Notes: a model not told the origin generated them from the sequence alone. Counted from the stretch's first letter, positions 13,997-22,822 are shown. The stretch is 26,350 nt of DNA from Bacteroidetes bacterium UBA6063 (GCA_002428905.1 DIYD01000302.1:6648-32997), one strand, 5' to 3'. Program-made: numbers and translations.

Positions 13997-14827
13997 ATGA
14001 ATATCAGAGCGACGTTAAATCAACATCGAATCAAGTTCGGAATCACGTTGGTTCTGATTTTGGTTGAAGCTGCATTGGCTATTCTGTTTCCATTGTTTAT
14101 TGGTTACGCCATAGATGACGCGATTAATGGCAGTTATAAAGGAGCAATATATTTAGGTATTCTTGGTTTGGCCGCATTGTTCGTGGGCGTAGGACGACGG
14201 GTATTTGATTCACGGTTTTACGCACAGTTATATCAAAGCATCGGTTCCAATGCGATTTCAAAAATGGATGCTAACGTTTCTTCCAAGAAGTCTGCACGTT
14301 TAGGGATGATCAGAGAACTGGTTGAGTTTTTGGAGAATTCATTGCCTGAACTAATAAGCGCCGCAATTGGCCTCATTGGAGTGATAAGCATCATTTTTAC
14401 ACTGAGTATTCATGTGTTTTATGGAAGCATTATTGTGACGATCATTGTGTTTATGGTTTACCGCATAACGAGTTCAAGAACCATAAAACTCAATAAGGCC
14501 TCTAATGATGAATTTGAAAAACAAGTTGACGTAATTTCGAAAAACGATGAACATGTGTTGAATAACCATCTTAAAAACATGATGAAATGGAACATTAAGT
14601 TATCCGATCTCGAAGCCATGAATTTTTCGATTTCCTGGATCGTGTTAATGGCTTTCCTCGTGTTGTCTATTGTAATCTCCGTGCATGATGGCATTGTGAA
14701 ATACGGTGCACTGTTTTCTTTAATTATGTATGTGTTCCAATACATGGAAAATGTAATCAACCTACCGTTATTCTACCAAAACTGGCTTAGACTGCAGGAA
14801 ATCAAACACCGGTTGGAAGAATTCTAA
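13997..14827 (+). CDS. ABC transporter six-transmembrane-domain protein lacking an ATPase domain
   Basis: A 276-residue membrane protein matching only the transmembrane half of a type IV (exporter-type) ABC transporter. IKFGITLVLILVEAALAILFPLFIGYAIDDAING opens the domain. GRRVFDSRFYAQLYQSIGSNAI looks like the coupling-helix region. Two further hydrophobic pairs lie near residues 120-155 and 210-250, and it ends at NWLRLQEIKHRLEEF. A complete half-transporter would continue with about 230 residues of Walker A/B and signature motifs; none is present here or nearby. The coding frame ends cleanly, so it is a stand-alone six-TM protein. It may pair with an ATPase encoded elsewhere or have another role. 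It is the third gene of the hydroxylase operon, so lipid handling is a reasonable guess. Confidence 0.85.
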   Translation: MNIRATLNQHRIKFGITLVLILVEAALAILFPLFIGYAIDDAINGSYKGAIYLGILGLAALFVGVGRRVFDSRFYAQLYQSIGSNAISKMDANVSSKKSARLGMIRELVEFLENSLPELISAAIGLIGVISIIFTLSIHVFYGSIIVTIIVFMVYRITSSRTIKLNKASNDEFEKQVDVISKNDEHVLNNHLKNMMKWNIKLSDLEAMNFSISWIVLMAFLVLSIVISVHDGIVKYGALFSLIMYVFQYMENVINLPLFYQNWLRLQEIKHRLEEF

Positions 14828-14834
14828 ATCTCCT

Positions 14835-14854
14835 CTTTCATAGTTTTCTGAAAG
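14835..14854. terminator. Weak hairpin between convergent genes
   Basis: CTTTCA and TGAAAG pair over a loop containing TTTT (14844-14847), between the convergent six-TM gene and the BNR-repeat gene. It may act as a bidirectional terminator, but the stem is only 6 bp with no clear T-run. Confidence 0.3.
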
Positions 14855-14891
14855 GATAGCCGTGAGTATGTTACAAGTCCGGAATGGTCTC

Positions 14892-17417
14892 TTAGTGCAC
14901 AACGAGTCTATTCGTTACAGTCCCGAAATGCGTTTGGATACGGACAAAGTAAAGTCCTGGAGCTAAATGTTGAGTTTCGATTTCTACTAGATGTTGTACT
15001 TCACCCTGATATTTCATCTGGCCAGAAACGTCAAATAGTCGTACCTCATGTGTCCCAGGTAAATCAATTTGCAGGCGCAATGGTTCATTTTGGGGCAAGG
15101 GGTTTGGAGACATAATTATTTTGGTCTGTAAAATTGCATCGTTTAGGCCAACACTTTGTTGCCCGCATAAAGGGGAGACCCATACACCTCTTCCATAGGT
15201 GGCGGCATAGATTTCCTGTGTCACTTCATTAATCTCCAGTTCACTAACCTTCACATTGGGTAGGCCTTTGGTAAAGGGTTCCCATTGATTCATGTTCTTA
15301 TTTCGATAGAAAACTCCGGCTTCCAAACCAAGATAAAGTGTTTCTAAGGTGTCATTTTGCCAAACAGTGGTTAAACTTTGGTATGCGGGTAGATTTTCTT
15401 TCCATTGGGTCCAGGTTTCTCCTCCATCTTTTGTAATTAAGAACTTTGTAGAACCTGCAACTGCCAACGCCACCCAATCGGCATGTTGGGGGTGTATGGT
15501 AATCGAGTTGATTTCGTAACGGGTTGCATTGCCATACAGTAAACGATCCCACTTGGTTTTACCTCCATCCGTGGTACGATATAAGAAATAGGCTGAAGCA
15601 GCATATATGGTATCGCTACCAGTAGGCGCAACTTTAATATGAGAAGGATGGAACTCCTGGGAGATTTCTTCAAACGTTTTTCCAAGATCCGTAGAACGAT
15701 ACACCTTATCATAACCGGCATAGACCGTATTCGTGTCGTTGGGGTCTTTCTCAAAAGGTGTCACCCATTTCCCAGATCCGAATTTAGTGTATAAACCCTG
15801 CACAGGCTTGGAAGTTTTACCATCTTCAGAATACACGAAACTTCCATTCTGACTTGAGGCAAATAATGTATGTCTTTTGTTGTCGATTATTACCGTTTCT
15901 GTACCATCACCTCCGTGATAATGATGCCATATCCCGTCTTTATATACGGCAGAGCCGTTATCTTGTGCTCCAACTGAAATGATACATGGGTCTGATTGAG
16001 ATATGCCCAGTCGGTATATTTGTTGAACACCTAAGCCGTTCGAAACATTTTCAAATGAACTCTTGTCAATGGCTTTGCTGCCTGGAGCGTCCATTCTGTA
16101 CAAACCTCCATCACTGCATACCCAAAGTCGTCCAAGTTTGTCGTACAAGAGTACTTCAATATCTGCATGGGTATATCCAACAGTGGGGAAGCTATTCGAG
16201 TATAGATGATGACTCACTATAGAAAAAGACTCAGCAGCATTTAAAGAACGCCAAATATTTATGCCAGCTACATAGATTTCATTACTGTCTGTATTGGATA
16301 CGGCAATGTCCATATTGCGTGGTGCCTGACCAAGACCGCCTGTGCCTTGCATGGAGTATCCAAGAAGGTTTTTTCCTTGCAGATTTACCTTCTGAAAAGA
16401 GAAACCGGTGTCTCGCGAGAGGTATAAACCTTCCATTATTTTTCCTACTGATTGCAATGCATAGACATTGTTAGGAGCATGTGCAGAAACGGCAATCATA
16501 ATGGGTTGGTTATTTCCATATGGGAAACTCACCTGTGTAAACGTGTTTCCACCATCTTTCGACTTCCAAAGACCATGTCCGGATGCATAAAGGGTCCCAG
16601 TGTCTTTGGGATGACGCTCAATGTCGTAACATTTACCGTCCAATACCTGAACCCAGGTTTCGCCCTTGTCAGAGCTCTTGAAGATGCCTTTATACGTATC
16701 GGTTAGAAATAGCTCGCCCTCCTTATCCATGTTGGTCTTAATCTGATGAATGTGGCCACGTCCGTCAAATTCTATTTCTTTCCAGGTGTTGCCGGCGTTC
16801 GTACTCTTGAAGACTGTTCCGTGACTAACTCCCCAATAATAAATGTCTGAATCAAAAGGATCTATGGCCAGGGAATACACCCTGAGATTAACCATGAAGT
16901 CGCTTATTGGAGTCCAGGTATCACCACCGTTTAAGGTCTTCCAAACACCGCCAGTTTGCGATCCAACCAACATATGTTTTTCATTGTTAGGGTCAATTGC
17001 AACTGAGGTAAGTCTACCAATTCCCGGGTCAAAAGGCATCAATCCTGTTACTTTTTCGGGCCCTAAAGAGCGCCAGTCACCGTTACATTGAATTTCACTT
17101 AAATGAGCATTTTGGTTTAACTGCTGATTGTAGCGTTCAAACGCAGTCGAATAGAATCCCGGACCGTTAACGAATCCAGAGTCGTTCAGAGACCATTTGG
17201 CTTGATATTCCCATCTTTTCCAGTTCTTATATCCGGAACCTCGGCCTTTATCGCGGTTTTGGAAGTAGGCATTTGCGGAATCCTGAATTTCTTTAAACCT
17301 GTAGGTGCCATCATCGATCATTCGTTGATACGATTGGGCCATGGTATAGGAGTAGATAAAACTTAGACAGAAAAGAAGAAACAGCTTTTTAACGGGTTCA
17401 GTCTTGTGGACATGCAT
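14892..17417 (-). CDS. Large secreted BNR/sortilin-like beta-propeller protein with T9SS sorting domain
   Basis: An 841-residue secreted protein with signal peptide from MHVHKTEPVKKLFLLFCLSFIYSYTMA (cut near MAQ-SYQ). The body is a two-propeller VPS10/sortilin-like or GH74-like fold built from Asp-box repeats (S/T-x-D-x-G-x-T/S-W/F). Visible copies are LNGGDTW, TNAGNTW, SDKGETW, KDGGNTF, RDTGFSF, EDGKTS, TDLGKTF, TDGGKT and KDGGETW. The segment MGGVWKTLNGG-type region GSQTGGVWKT is typical of this Bacteroidota family. The last 75 residues (MSPNPLPQNEPLRLQIDLPG ... GLYFVRIQTHFGTVTNRLVVH) are a type A T9SS domain. GH74-like glycosidase activity is possible, but many such proteins are only binding or adhesive, and I see no safe catalytic pair. 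It lies downstream of, and in the same direction as, the giant protease gene, 269 nt away, so it likely has its own promoter. Confidence 0.88.
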   Translation of the reverse strand: MHVHKTEPVKKLFLLFCLSFIYSYTMAQSYQRMIDDGTYRFKEIQDSANAYFQNRDKGRGSGYKNWKRWEYQAKWSLNDSGFVNGPGFYSTAFERYNQQLNQNAHLSEIQCNGDWRSLGPEKVTGLMPFDPGIGRLTSVAIDPNNEKHMLVGSQTGGVWKTLNGGDTWTPISDFMVNLRVYSLAIDPFDSDIYYWGVSHGTVFKSTNAGNTWKEIEFDGRGHIHQIKTNMDKEGELFLTDTYKGIFKSSDKGETWVQVLDGKCYDIERHPKDTGTLYASGHGLWKSKDGGNTFTQVSFPYGNNQPIMIAVSAHAPNNVYALQSVGKIMEGLYLSRDTGFSFQKVNLQGKNLLGYSMQGTGGLGQAPRNMDIAVSNTDSNEIYVAGINIWRSLNAAESFSIVSHHLYSNSFPTVGYTHADIEVLLYDKLGRLWVCSDGGLYRMDAPGSKAIDKSSFENVSNGLGVQQIYRLGISQSDPCIISVGAQDNGSAVYKDGIWHHYHGGDGTETVIIDNKRHTLFASSQNGSFVYSEDGKTSKPVQGLYTKFGSGKWVTPFEKDPNDTNTVYAGYDKVYRSTDLGKTFEEISQEFHPSHIKVAPTGSDTIYAASAYFLYRTTDGGKTKWDRLLYGNATRYEINSITIHPQHADWVALAVAGSTKFLITKDGGETWTQWKENLPAYQSLTTVWQNDTLETLYLGLEAGVFYRNKNMNQWEPFTKGLPNVKVSELEINEVTQEIYAATYGRGVWVSPLCGQQSVGLNDAILQTKIIMSPNPLPQNEPLRLQIDLPGTHEVRLFDVSGQMKYQGEVQHLVEIETQHLAPGLYFVRIQTHFGTVTNRLVVH

Positions 17418-17686
17418 ATTTAACCATACGATTTTTCGAGCGAAATGGTTGGGAAATTTAATGCATGTTGTCGGCGATAAAAAACCGACCCATGTGTCAA
17501 TTGGTTGCCTTTTGGACTTTTCAATTCGTCTTCATGTGTAAGAGCAAAGACAAGGCTTCACATAAAACGGTGCGTTTCTCGATAATTTTTCGATACTCAT
17601 TCTAATCAATACCAACCCAAGTGTCAAAGTGGTTAACACATAAGCGCAAGATTAATTGCAGTTATAATCTTACCTTGATCAACGTA

Positions 17687-20600
17687 TTAATTCACAAAGA
17701 TTTTCTCTCGAATCACTTCTCCATTTGTCTCGATCTCGACAATATAAACACTGGAGGCCAGGTGGCTTACGTCAAAAGTGTATAGAGTTTGACTAAAGGT
17801 AGAAAAACGCTCTTGCCAAATGTACTTGCCATCGTAAGATAACAGGTTAATATTCACAGAACCGGCAATCTTATCCAATTCGATATGAACGTTAGTACTG
17901 GCAGGGTTTGGATAGATTTTGATATCGAAGCCCTGGGTTTCATACACGTCAAACAAATCGAGTGCAATGCAGTTCGTATCCGCACAGTTTGCATCGTCAA
18001 TTTTTTGCAGGCAGAGTTGTGCAGGGCCATAATTTGAATAAGTCCATTCAAAGCTGTTGTCTTCGCTTTGCGTAAGATCCGATGTATTCGGTCCCCACCA
18101 ATTCTCATTTCCATCGTCAATGGTTTGAGCTTTTACCAGTAGGTTTTCTTGCATCACATTAAGAATAACCGGGTTTATAGGTCTAATATCAATCCAAAGT
18201 GTGTCAAAGGCATCTTGTTCCGAACAGTTATCGCTCAATTGAACGATCAACTGCGTGCTATCTGTGTATGTATTGGTATGCTCAGACGAGCTTTGTTGTT
18301 GGCCATTCACAAGATACGTATAGGTTGAAGATCTGCCTCCACTCGGTTTAAGGCGTATCGTTGCTTCATAGTCTTTGCACGTCCTTATATCACTTAAGGG
18401 CTCGAGCTCTAGTGGTGACCGAATGAAGATTTGCTTTTGCACGAAAGCCGGTTGTGGTGTGCAACCATCGGTTAGTCTTAACGTCAGTGTGGTATCTGAG
18501 ACGCCTTTAAATTGAATGGAGTTACTGCTCGCCGAATTCCAATCGAAAGTGTAAGCCCTCGATAATCCGCCGGAAGCGTCGGCAGTGTAACTTCCGATCT
18601 CTCCAAGACATAACGTGTCTTTTCCAACTATGCTCACTTGTAATAGCGCTCTTGCTGTGAAATCAAAAGTATCCCTTGCAGCCAGGGGTGTACAACCGTC
18701 TGTGAGTTCCACATAGAACATACTATCTGCAAACGCCTGAATCGTTCTGGAACTAGAAGTGCTACCATCATCCCAGGCAAAGCTGTACTGATCAGGATCT
18801 CCTCCAGAGGCTTTTAGTGTCAGTGTCTGCTGCTGCCCAAAGCAGGTCGTATCTGAACTCGCTAATATCTCAACGTTCAATTCCTTTAATACGGATACCG
18901 TGATCCGGGCAGTGTCACGAGGAGCGCTACAACTATCTGTAAGAATAAGTTGATATGTGGTTGTAACCGGCGGATTCACAGAGACAATTGCCTTGTCTGG
19001 TAAGCCGTCTGACCATAAATAATGATACGAATCTGGGTTTCCACCGCTTGCAACTGCGATCAGGTCAATTGTAACACCTTTACAAATGGTGGTATCGGCA
19101 GGTAGGTTAATTTCAGGTAAACTGCGTACATGAATGGTCTTGTCGACATAAACGGTATCTTCTGAGCAAAAGTCAAACACTCCTACAGTCCACGTTTCTG
19201 TGCTGTCCTGCATGCGATTCAACTCGGTGCCCGATTCAACCAGGGAGTTCATCTGCCAAAAAATGGTATAGTTATCCGATCTTCCACCACGAGCTATAGC
19301 CGTATTCATTGAAGTCTGCCCAAAACAAATGCGATCATCCCCAACAATGGACAATTGCAGCGGGTCGTTCACATCCAATTCGATGGAAGTACCATTATTT
19401 TGGGTTCCGCACCCATTCGAGAGTTGCACATAATACGTGCCTTTGTCGCTTGTTTGAATATCATTTAAATTCAACCTGAATACAGAATCTCCACCCATTA
19501 GGAAACGTGTTGCACCCGCACCATTCGGTGTGAAATACCACGAGATTGTACTTCTGCTGTTCCCATTTTGTACCAAATGAAGAGCCGTGTCTTCACCTAT
19601 ACATACGTTAATATTCCGCTCGGGATAGGAGTAAGGTAAAACCGTATCAACCTGTAGCAAGGCTGGAGGTGAAGCTTCCGTACTTTGACAGACATTTGTA
19701 GCAGTTATACGATAAAGGTTTGAGTCGCTGGAGGTGTATACCGCTGGTAGCAGAATGAAATCGGTATCGCTGTTTGGTATATCTTTCCAAGTCATCCCAG
19801 AATCCGTGCTGACTTGCCATTTTCTGGTTAGCGTAGCTGAACCCGCGGTTACTGCATTGAAACCGAAGGCAGAACCACTACACGTGAGCGTGTTTCTTGG
19901 GTTTCGGGTAAAATAAGGTGGAGTGATGGACGAATTGGTTTCAAATTCAACGGCGGTACTTCTAGGTCCTTCAGCACCGTTTGCAGCAATAGCCGATACT
20001 GCGACCCAATACGACTGTGTATCGTTTAATCCCCGCAATGTGAACGAGGTATTCGACGTAGTTCCCATTAGCTTCATTAATCCACTGTCGTTCCTGTACA
20101 CATTATAAGAAGTAGCGTTCGATATTGGATTCCAGGTAATGTGAAGTTGTTTGCTGCATGCAATAGCGGATGGGGTAGGGCCGGTTTGAAAAATATCAAA
20201 TACAGCATCGCTGCTGTCTGCCCATGTACCTTGTTCGATTTTAATCAAAGCTTCTGCGGTAGCAACGGTAGAAGGGCAATTCTGCCAGATGAAATAACCC
20301 GTATTGAGATTTACCGAAGAAGAGATCACATTCCAGGAAGCCCCTTTGTTGGTGCTGTAAGACAGTCTGGCATTTCCACTTAGACCTGGCGCATCCCAGC
20401 GAATAATTTGACGTCTTGAACTATTCGAAGGTGGCAACCACTTTTCACCACCATTAGGATAGACAACTCTTAATGCCGTGTCTTGTTGCAACCAGTTCAT
20501 GCTAAACTCTTCGCTTCCGGATGGAATTTGAGTGCCGCGCACCTGGTATATATAATATCTACTGGTAGGTGAAGAAATCGTTACTTGTTCAATGTTATTC

Positions 20601-22300
20601 AGGTTGTCCGTTCCCCGGGTGGCTGTTGCGGTTGGGGAGTTGGGGTTAAGTGTCCAGGGACGTATGGTGTCTCCTGCATCATCGATGAGTAGCAGGTCTA
20701 AATCGTTGACTAATGTTTTACTGGCTGAAGTGGAGGCTTCTACATCCGAATAGCACATCATTACTTTGAATAGGTGTGGCGATTGAACAAAAATCGTATC
20801 GGTGAAGACTCCATTTTGTCTGAGCGCCCCAACTCTATAGTTGCTGTCGTTAACAATATTGGCCGCAACATATCCATTTAGTCGACCAAATCCATACTGA
20901 TAATCGGGTCCTGATCGGCCTAAATCATCTGCAGCGTTACACAGTACTCCTTTTATGAGGTGTGCCGGTGGCACGGTGTCTTGTAATTCCTTATACAATT
21001 GTGTAATCAGAGCCGCTGTGCCAGAAGTACCCGGACAAGACATACTGGTACCATTGTATCCACCCCGATAGGTGTTGTTCGGGAAGGTACTGTAGACGTC
21101 AACACCTACAGCTGTGATTTCGGGTTTAAGTCGCCCGTCTCTTACCGGGCCATAGCTGCTAAACCAGCTGTTGGCATCTGTGAATCGCACCGCACCCACG
21201 GCGAGCGAGTTCTTACTGGATTGATATCCGCTACCAACCGTTCCATAGCCTCCGGGACGACAATTGCTACTTCTGCTATTTCCAGCAGAGTATACGTGTA
21301 ACAGGTTTGGGTACTTGTTTGTAAGACGATCGAGTGCCACAGAAGTATTGTCGTATGTGCCACGTCTGGTACAGTTATCCGAAGATGAGTTGTATCCGTA
21401 CGAATTTTGAGTGAATTCGATACCGTACTTTCTTGCGGCTGTATCCATTTCGGTGGTAACACTTCCAAAGAAATCATACGAATAAAATGTAGCTTCAGGA
21501 GCCATTCCCATGGCATTGGGGTCTTTGATTCCGGCACCGAGCATGGTTCCAGCAACGTGCGTTGCGTGCCTTCCGTTGTTGTTATTAACGAATCGGTCTA
21601 TGCGTGTATGTCTGTATTGATAATCGATATGATCGTCTGCACCGCCACCATCCCATTCGCCCATTACCACGCCTTTGCCGGTTAATTGATACGGGCCATT
21701 TACCGTGTTCAGTAAAGGTACTCTGTGGTTGGTACGTTCCCTCAGGTTATGGGTTTCCAACGACGGAGCTGGAAGTTCCACCCAATAAACAAACGCTAAC
21801 TGAAGCAGTTGACTGAATGATTCTGTGCTGAGCTCTATGTTAATACTTCGATTGAGGTGGTTGTAGGTGCTTAGCGTCCCATAGGATTCCAGTGTTTCTT
21901 GAATTGCATTATTGTAATGATATAGATTGATTGTTACCTCTATGCGTTCTCCAAATGACCCAATAGAATCCGATAAATATGGATCAATTTTCCATATGGG
22001 TGGCAGATTGTAATAATCAATTTCAGACGAAGCCTCGTTTAAGCCTAAGTGCACAAGGGCAACCTCTGGGTTCAACCAGTACACAACCTGTTGTTCTGGC
22101 AGCCGACTGGATTTCTTGCGGTGTGCTAAACCATAGAAACGGCCATTCCATACAGCTTGTTTGTTCGCTTCAAGGAATTGATTGGGTTGCAGGAGCTCCA
22201 GATTGAGTTCACCATTTTTAAGATTAACCGTTTGAGCTTCGGTTTGAAGAATAAAAGCAATGGTTAAAAAGGACAGTGAAAGAAGTAGTTTTCTTAGCAT
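17687..22300 (-). CDS. Giant subtilisin-like (S8) serine protease with Ig/PKD-like repeats and T9SS sorting domain
   Basis: A 1537-residue secreted protein. Signal peptide MLRKLLLSLSFLTIAFILQTEAQ is followed by a probable propeptide (about 24-190). A peptidase S8 domain covers about 200-480, with catalytic Asp217 (VVMGEWDGGG), His245 (GRHATHVAGT, HGTHVAG variant), oxyanion Asn341 (YSAGNSR) and Ser419 (GYNGTSMSCPGTSG). A C-terminal beta-sandwich (about 490-605) and a fibronectin type III-like domain near 715-790 follow. Then comes a tail of roughly 80-residue Ig/PKD-like repeats with recurring SGG-x-Y-x-W motifs (ARGGRSDNYTIFW, ASGGNPDSYHYLW, ASGGDPDQYSFAW, ASGGLSRAYTFDW, PSGGRSSTYTYLV), as in SprB-type adhesins. 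It ends in a type A T9SS domain (IYPNPASTNVHIELDKI ... SSVYIVEIETNGEVIREKIFVN). Likely digests proteins outside the cell. Confidence 0.93.
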   Translation of the reverse strand: MLRKLLLSLSFLTIAFILQTEAQTVNLKNGELNLELLQPNQFLEANKQAVWNGRFYGLAHRKKSSRLPEQQVVYWLNPEVALVHLGLNEASSEIDYYNLPPIWKIDPYLSDSIGSFGERIEVTINLYHYNNAIQETLESYGTLSTYNHLNRSINIELSTESFSQLLQLAFVYWVELPAPSLETHNLRERTNHRVPLLNTVNGPYQLTGKGVVMGEWDGGGADDHIDYQYRHTRIDRFVNNNNGRHATHVAGTMLGAGIKDPNAMGMAPEATFYSYDFFGSVTTEMDTAARKYGIEFTQNSYGYNSSSDNCTRRGTYDNTSVALDRLTNKYPNLLHVYSAGNSRSSNCRPGGYGTVGSGYQSSKNSLAVGAVRFTDANSWFSSYGPVRDGRLKPEITAVGVDVYSTFPNNTYRGGYNGTSMSCPGTSGTAALITQLYKELQDTVPPAHLIKGVLCNAADDLGRSGPDYQYGFGRLNGYVAANIVNDSNYRVGALRQNGVFTDTIFVQSPHLFKVMMCYSDVEASTSASKTLVNDLDLLLIDDAGDTIRPWTLNPNSPTATATRGTDNLNNIEQVTISSPTSRYYIYQVRGTQIPSGSEEFSMNWLQQDTALRVVYPNGGEKWLPPSNSSRRQIIRWDAPGLSGNARLSYSTNKGASWNVISSSVNLNTGYFIWQNCPSTVATAEALIKIEQGTWADSSDAVFDIFQTGPTPSAIACSKQLHITWNPISNATSYNVYRNDSGLMKLMGTTSNTSFTLRGLNDTQSYWVAVSAIAANGAEGPRSTAVEFETNSSITPPYFTRNPRNTLTCSGSAFGFNAVTAGSATLTRKWQVSTDSGMTWKDIPNSDTDFILLPAVYTSSDSNLYRITATNVCQSTEASPPALLQVDTVLPYSYPERNINVCIGEDTALHLVQNGNSRSTISWYFTPNGAGATRFLMGGDSVFRLNLNDIQTSDKGTYYVQLSNGCGTQNNGTSIELDVNDPLQLSIVGDDRICFGQTSMNTAIARGGRSDNYTIFWQMNSLVESGTELNRMQDSTETWTVGVFDFCSEDTVYVDKTIHVRSLPEINLPADTTICKGVTIDLIAVASGGNPDSYHYLWSDGLPDKAIVSVNPPVTTTYQLILTDSCSAPRDTARITVSVLKELNVEILASSDTTCFGQQQTLTLKASGGDPDQYSFAWDDGSTSSSRTIQAFADSMFYVELTDGCTPLAARDTFDFTARALLQVSIVGKDTLCLGEIGSYTADASGGLSRAYTFDWNSASSNSIQFKGVSDTTLTLRLTDGCTPQPAFVQKQIFIRSPLELEPLSDIRTCKDYEATIRLKPSGGRSSTYTYLVNGQQQSSSEHTNTYTDSTQLIVQLSDNCSEQDAFDTLWIDIRPINPVILNVMQENLLVKAQTIDDGNENWWGPNTSDLTQSEDNSFEWTYSNYGPAQLCLQKIDDANCADTNCIALDLFDVYETQGFDIKIYPNPASTNVHIELDKIAGSVNINLLSYDGKYIWQERFSTFSQTLYTFDVSHLASSVYIVEIETNGEVIREKIFVN

Positions 22301-22328
22301 AGCAGATGCATCAGTAACAAATTGTTAA

Positions 22329-22336
22329 CAAAAATA
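22329..22336 (-). promoter_or_regulatory. Promoter -7 box of the giant protease gene
   Basis: On the minus strand this reads TATTTTTG, an exact TAnnTTTG match, 28 nt before the ATG at 22300. The nearest TTG upstream is 14 nt away, shorter than usual. Confidence 0.5.
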
Positions 22337-22510
22337 GCGGACTTAACTCGCAATAATATCAGCGAATTGTCAGAGGAAACGATGGTTTTGAGTTTAGTAC
22401 TCCATTTCATGTAAAAGAGGTGATGGGATTGAAAGGAAGATTTTCAAAATCAAACATTGGGATAAGGTTAGTTGGTTCGTGAGCGTTAGAGCATTCGATT
22501 CGAGGATTCA

Positions 22511-22536
22511 TGCTCAATACTCATGCTCATTACTCA
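22511..22536. repeat. Tandem 13-nt repeat, two copies
   Basis: TGCTCAATACTCA is followed directly by TGCTCATTACTCA, 12 of 13 identical. It sits just before the tRNA 3'-end copy and may mark a recombination scar or slippage product. Confidence 0.6.
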
Positions 22537-22537
22537 A

Positions 22538-22554
22538 TTGTAGCGAGGAGCAGA
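22538..22554 (-). repeat. 17-nt copy of the tRNA-Met 3' end (att-like direct repeat)
   Basis: TTGTAGCGAGGAGCAGA occurs here and at 22706-22722 with no mismatch and in the same orientation. The second copy spans positions 60-73 of the tRNA-Met gene plus 3 nt of trailer. Duplication of a tRNA 3' end is the usual trace of integration by a tyrosine-recombinase element, but only about 150 bp and no integrase lie between the copies. Confidence 0.55.
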
Positions 22555-22605
22555 TTAACGCGCATTCGCTCGTTGTTCTGAAGTGGACGCTTTACCCAAG
22601 TCCAG

Positions 22606-22633
22606 AGCCGTTACACGGCTATATTTTTTATTT
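22606..22633 (+). terminator. Plus-strand intrinsic terminator-like hairpin
   Basis: AGCCGT-TAC-ACGGCT (6-bp stem) is followed by ATATTTTTTATTT. No plus-strand gene is visible before it. It mirrors the tRNA-Met terminator on the minus strand, and its T-run forms the left arm of the larger inverted repeat at 22624-22680. Confidence 0.55.
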
Positions 22634-22680
22634 CCTTTTCGATTTGAAGTGAACTTCATCGAAAAATTGGAAATAAAAAA
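22624..22680. repeat. Long inverted repeat (24 bp with two bulges) between convergent terminators
   Basis: Outer arms TTTTTTATTTCC (22624-22635) and GGAAATAAAAAA (22669-22680) pair perfectly over 12 bp. After a 3-nt bulge on the right, TTTTCGA (22636-22642) pairs with TCGAAAA (22659-22665). After a 2-nt bulge on the left, TGAAG pairs with CTTCA around a TGAA loop. In total 24 bp are paired. Confidence 0.7.
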
Positions 22681-22700
22681 AGCCACGCAATGCGTGGCTC
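22672..22700 (-). terminator. Intrinsic terminator of the tRNA-Met gene
   Basis: On the minus strand AGCCACGC-ATT-GCGTGGCT (8-bp stem) is followed by a run of T and ATTTCC, 9 nt after the tRNA 3' end. This is a textbook rho-independent terminator. Confidence 0.85.
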
Positions 22701-22708
22701 TGTTCTTG

Positions 22709-22782
22709 TAGCGAGGAGCAGAATCGAACTGCCGACCTCAGGGTTATGAATCCTGCGCTCTAACCATCTGAGCTACCTCGCC
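22709..22782 (-). tRNA. tRNA-Met (CAT)
   Basis: On the minus strand a full cloverleaf reads acceptor GGCGAGG/CCTCGCT (with a G1:T72 wobble), D stem GCTC/GAGC with loop AGATGGTTA, anticodon stem CAGGA/CCCTG (A31 opposite C39), and a normal 7-nt loop TTCATAA with anticodon CAT. The variable loop AGGTC, T arm GGCAG-TTCGATT-CTGCT and discriminator A73 follow. CCA is not encoded, as usual in this phylum. The CAT anticodon could mean elongator Met or Ile2 (lysidine); A73 and general similarity favour Met. It has its own strong promoter (22794-22822) and terminator, and its 3' end is duplicated at 22538-22554. Confidence 0.92.
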
Positions 22783-22793
22783 AAAACGGAGTG

Positions 22794-22822
22794 CAAAATT
22801 AGTATTCTTTGCATTTAACAAA
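22794..22822 (-). promoter_or_regulatory. Promoter of the tRNA-Met gene
   Basis: Reading the minus strand: TTTG (22822-22819), a 17-nt spacer and TAATTTTG (22801-22794), both boxes matching the Bacteroidota consensus, 11 nt before the tRNA. Confidence 0.8.

Larger units (their letters stand above)
22337..22605. other. Intergenic region upstream of the protease gene; no gene seen
   Basis: This stretch has no coding frame I would support. It holds a 13-nt tandem repeat and a 17-nt copy of the nearby tRNA-Met 3' end, listed separately. The rest shows no structure I recognise. Confidence 0.4.

Noticed and set aside
17487..17640. Imperfect repeat ACCCATGTGTCA / ACCCAAGTGTCA upstream of the BNR protein gene
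   Set aside because: Only 11 of 12 bases match in two copies over 130 nt, with no promoter nearby; not strong enough to call a binding site.
21142..21555. 137-codon minus-strand frame within the protease gene
   Set aside because: It is a same-strand shadow of the S8 domain with no sensible composition; the protease frame carries the full catalytic triad.
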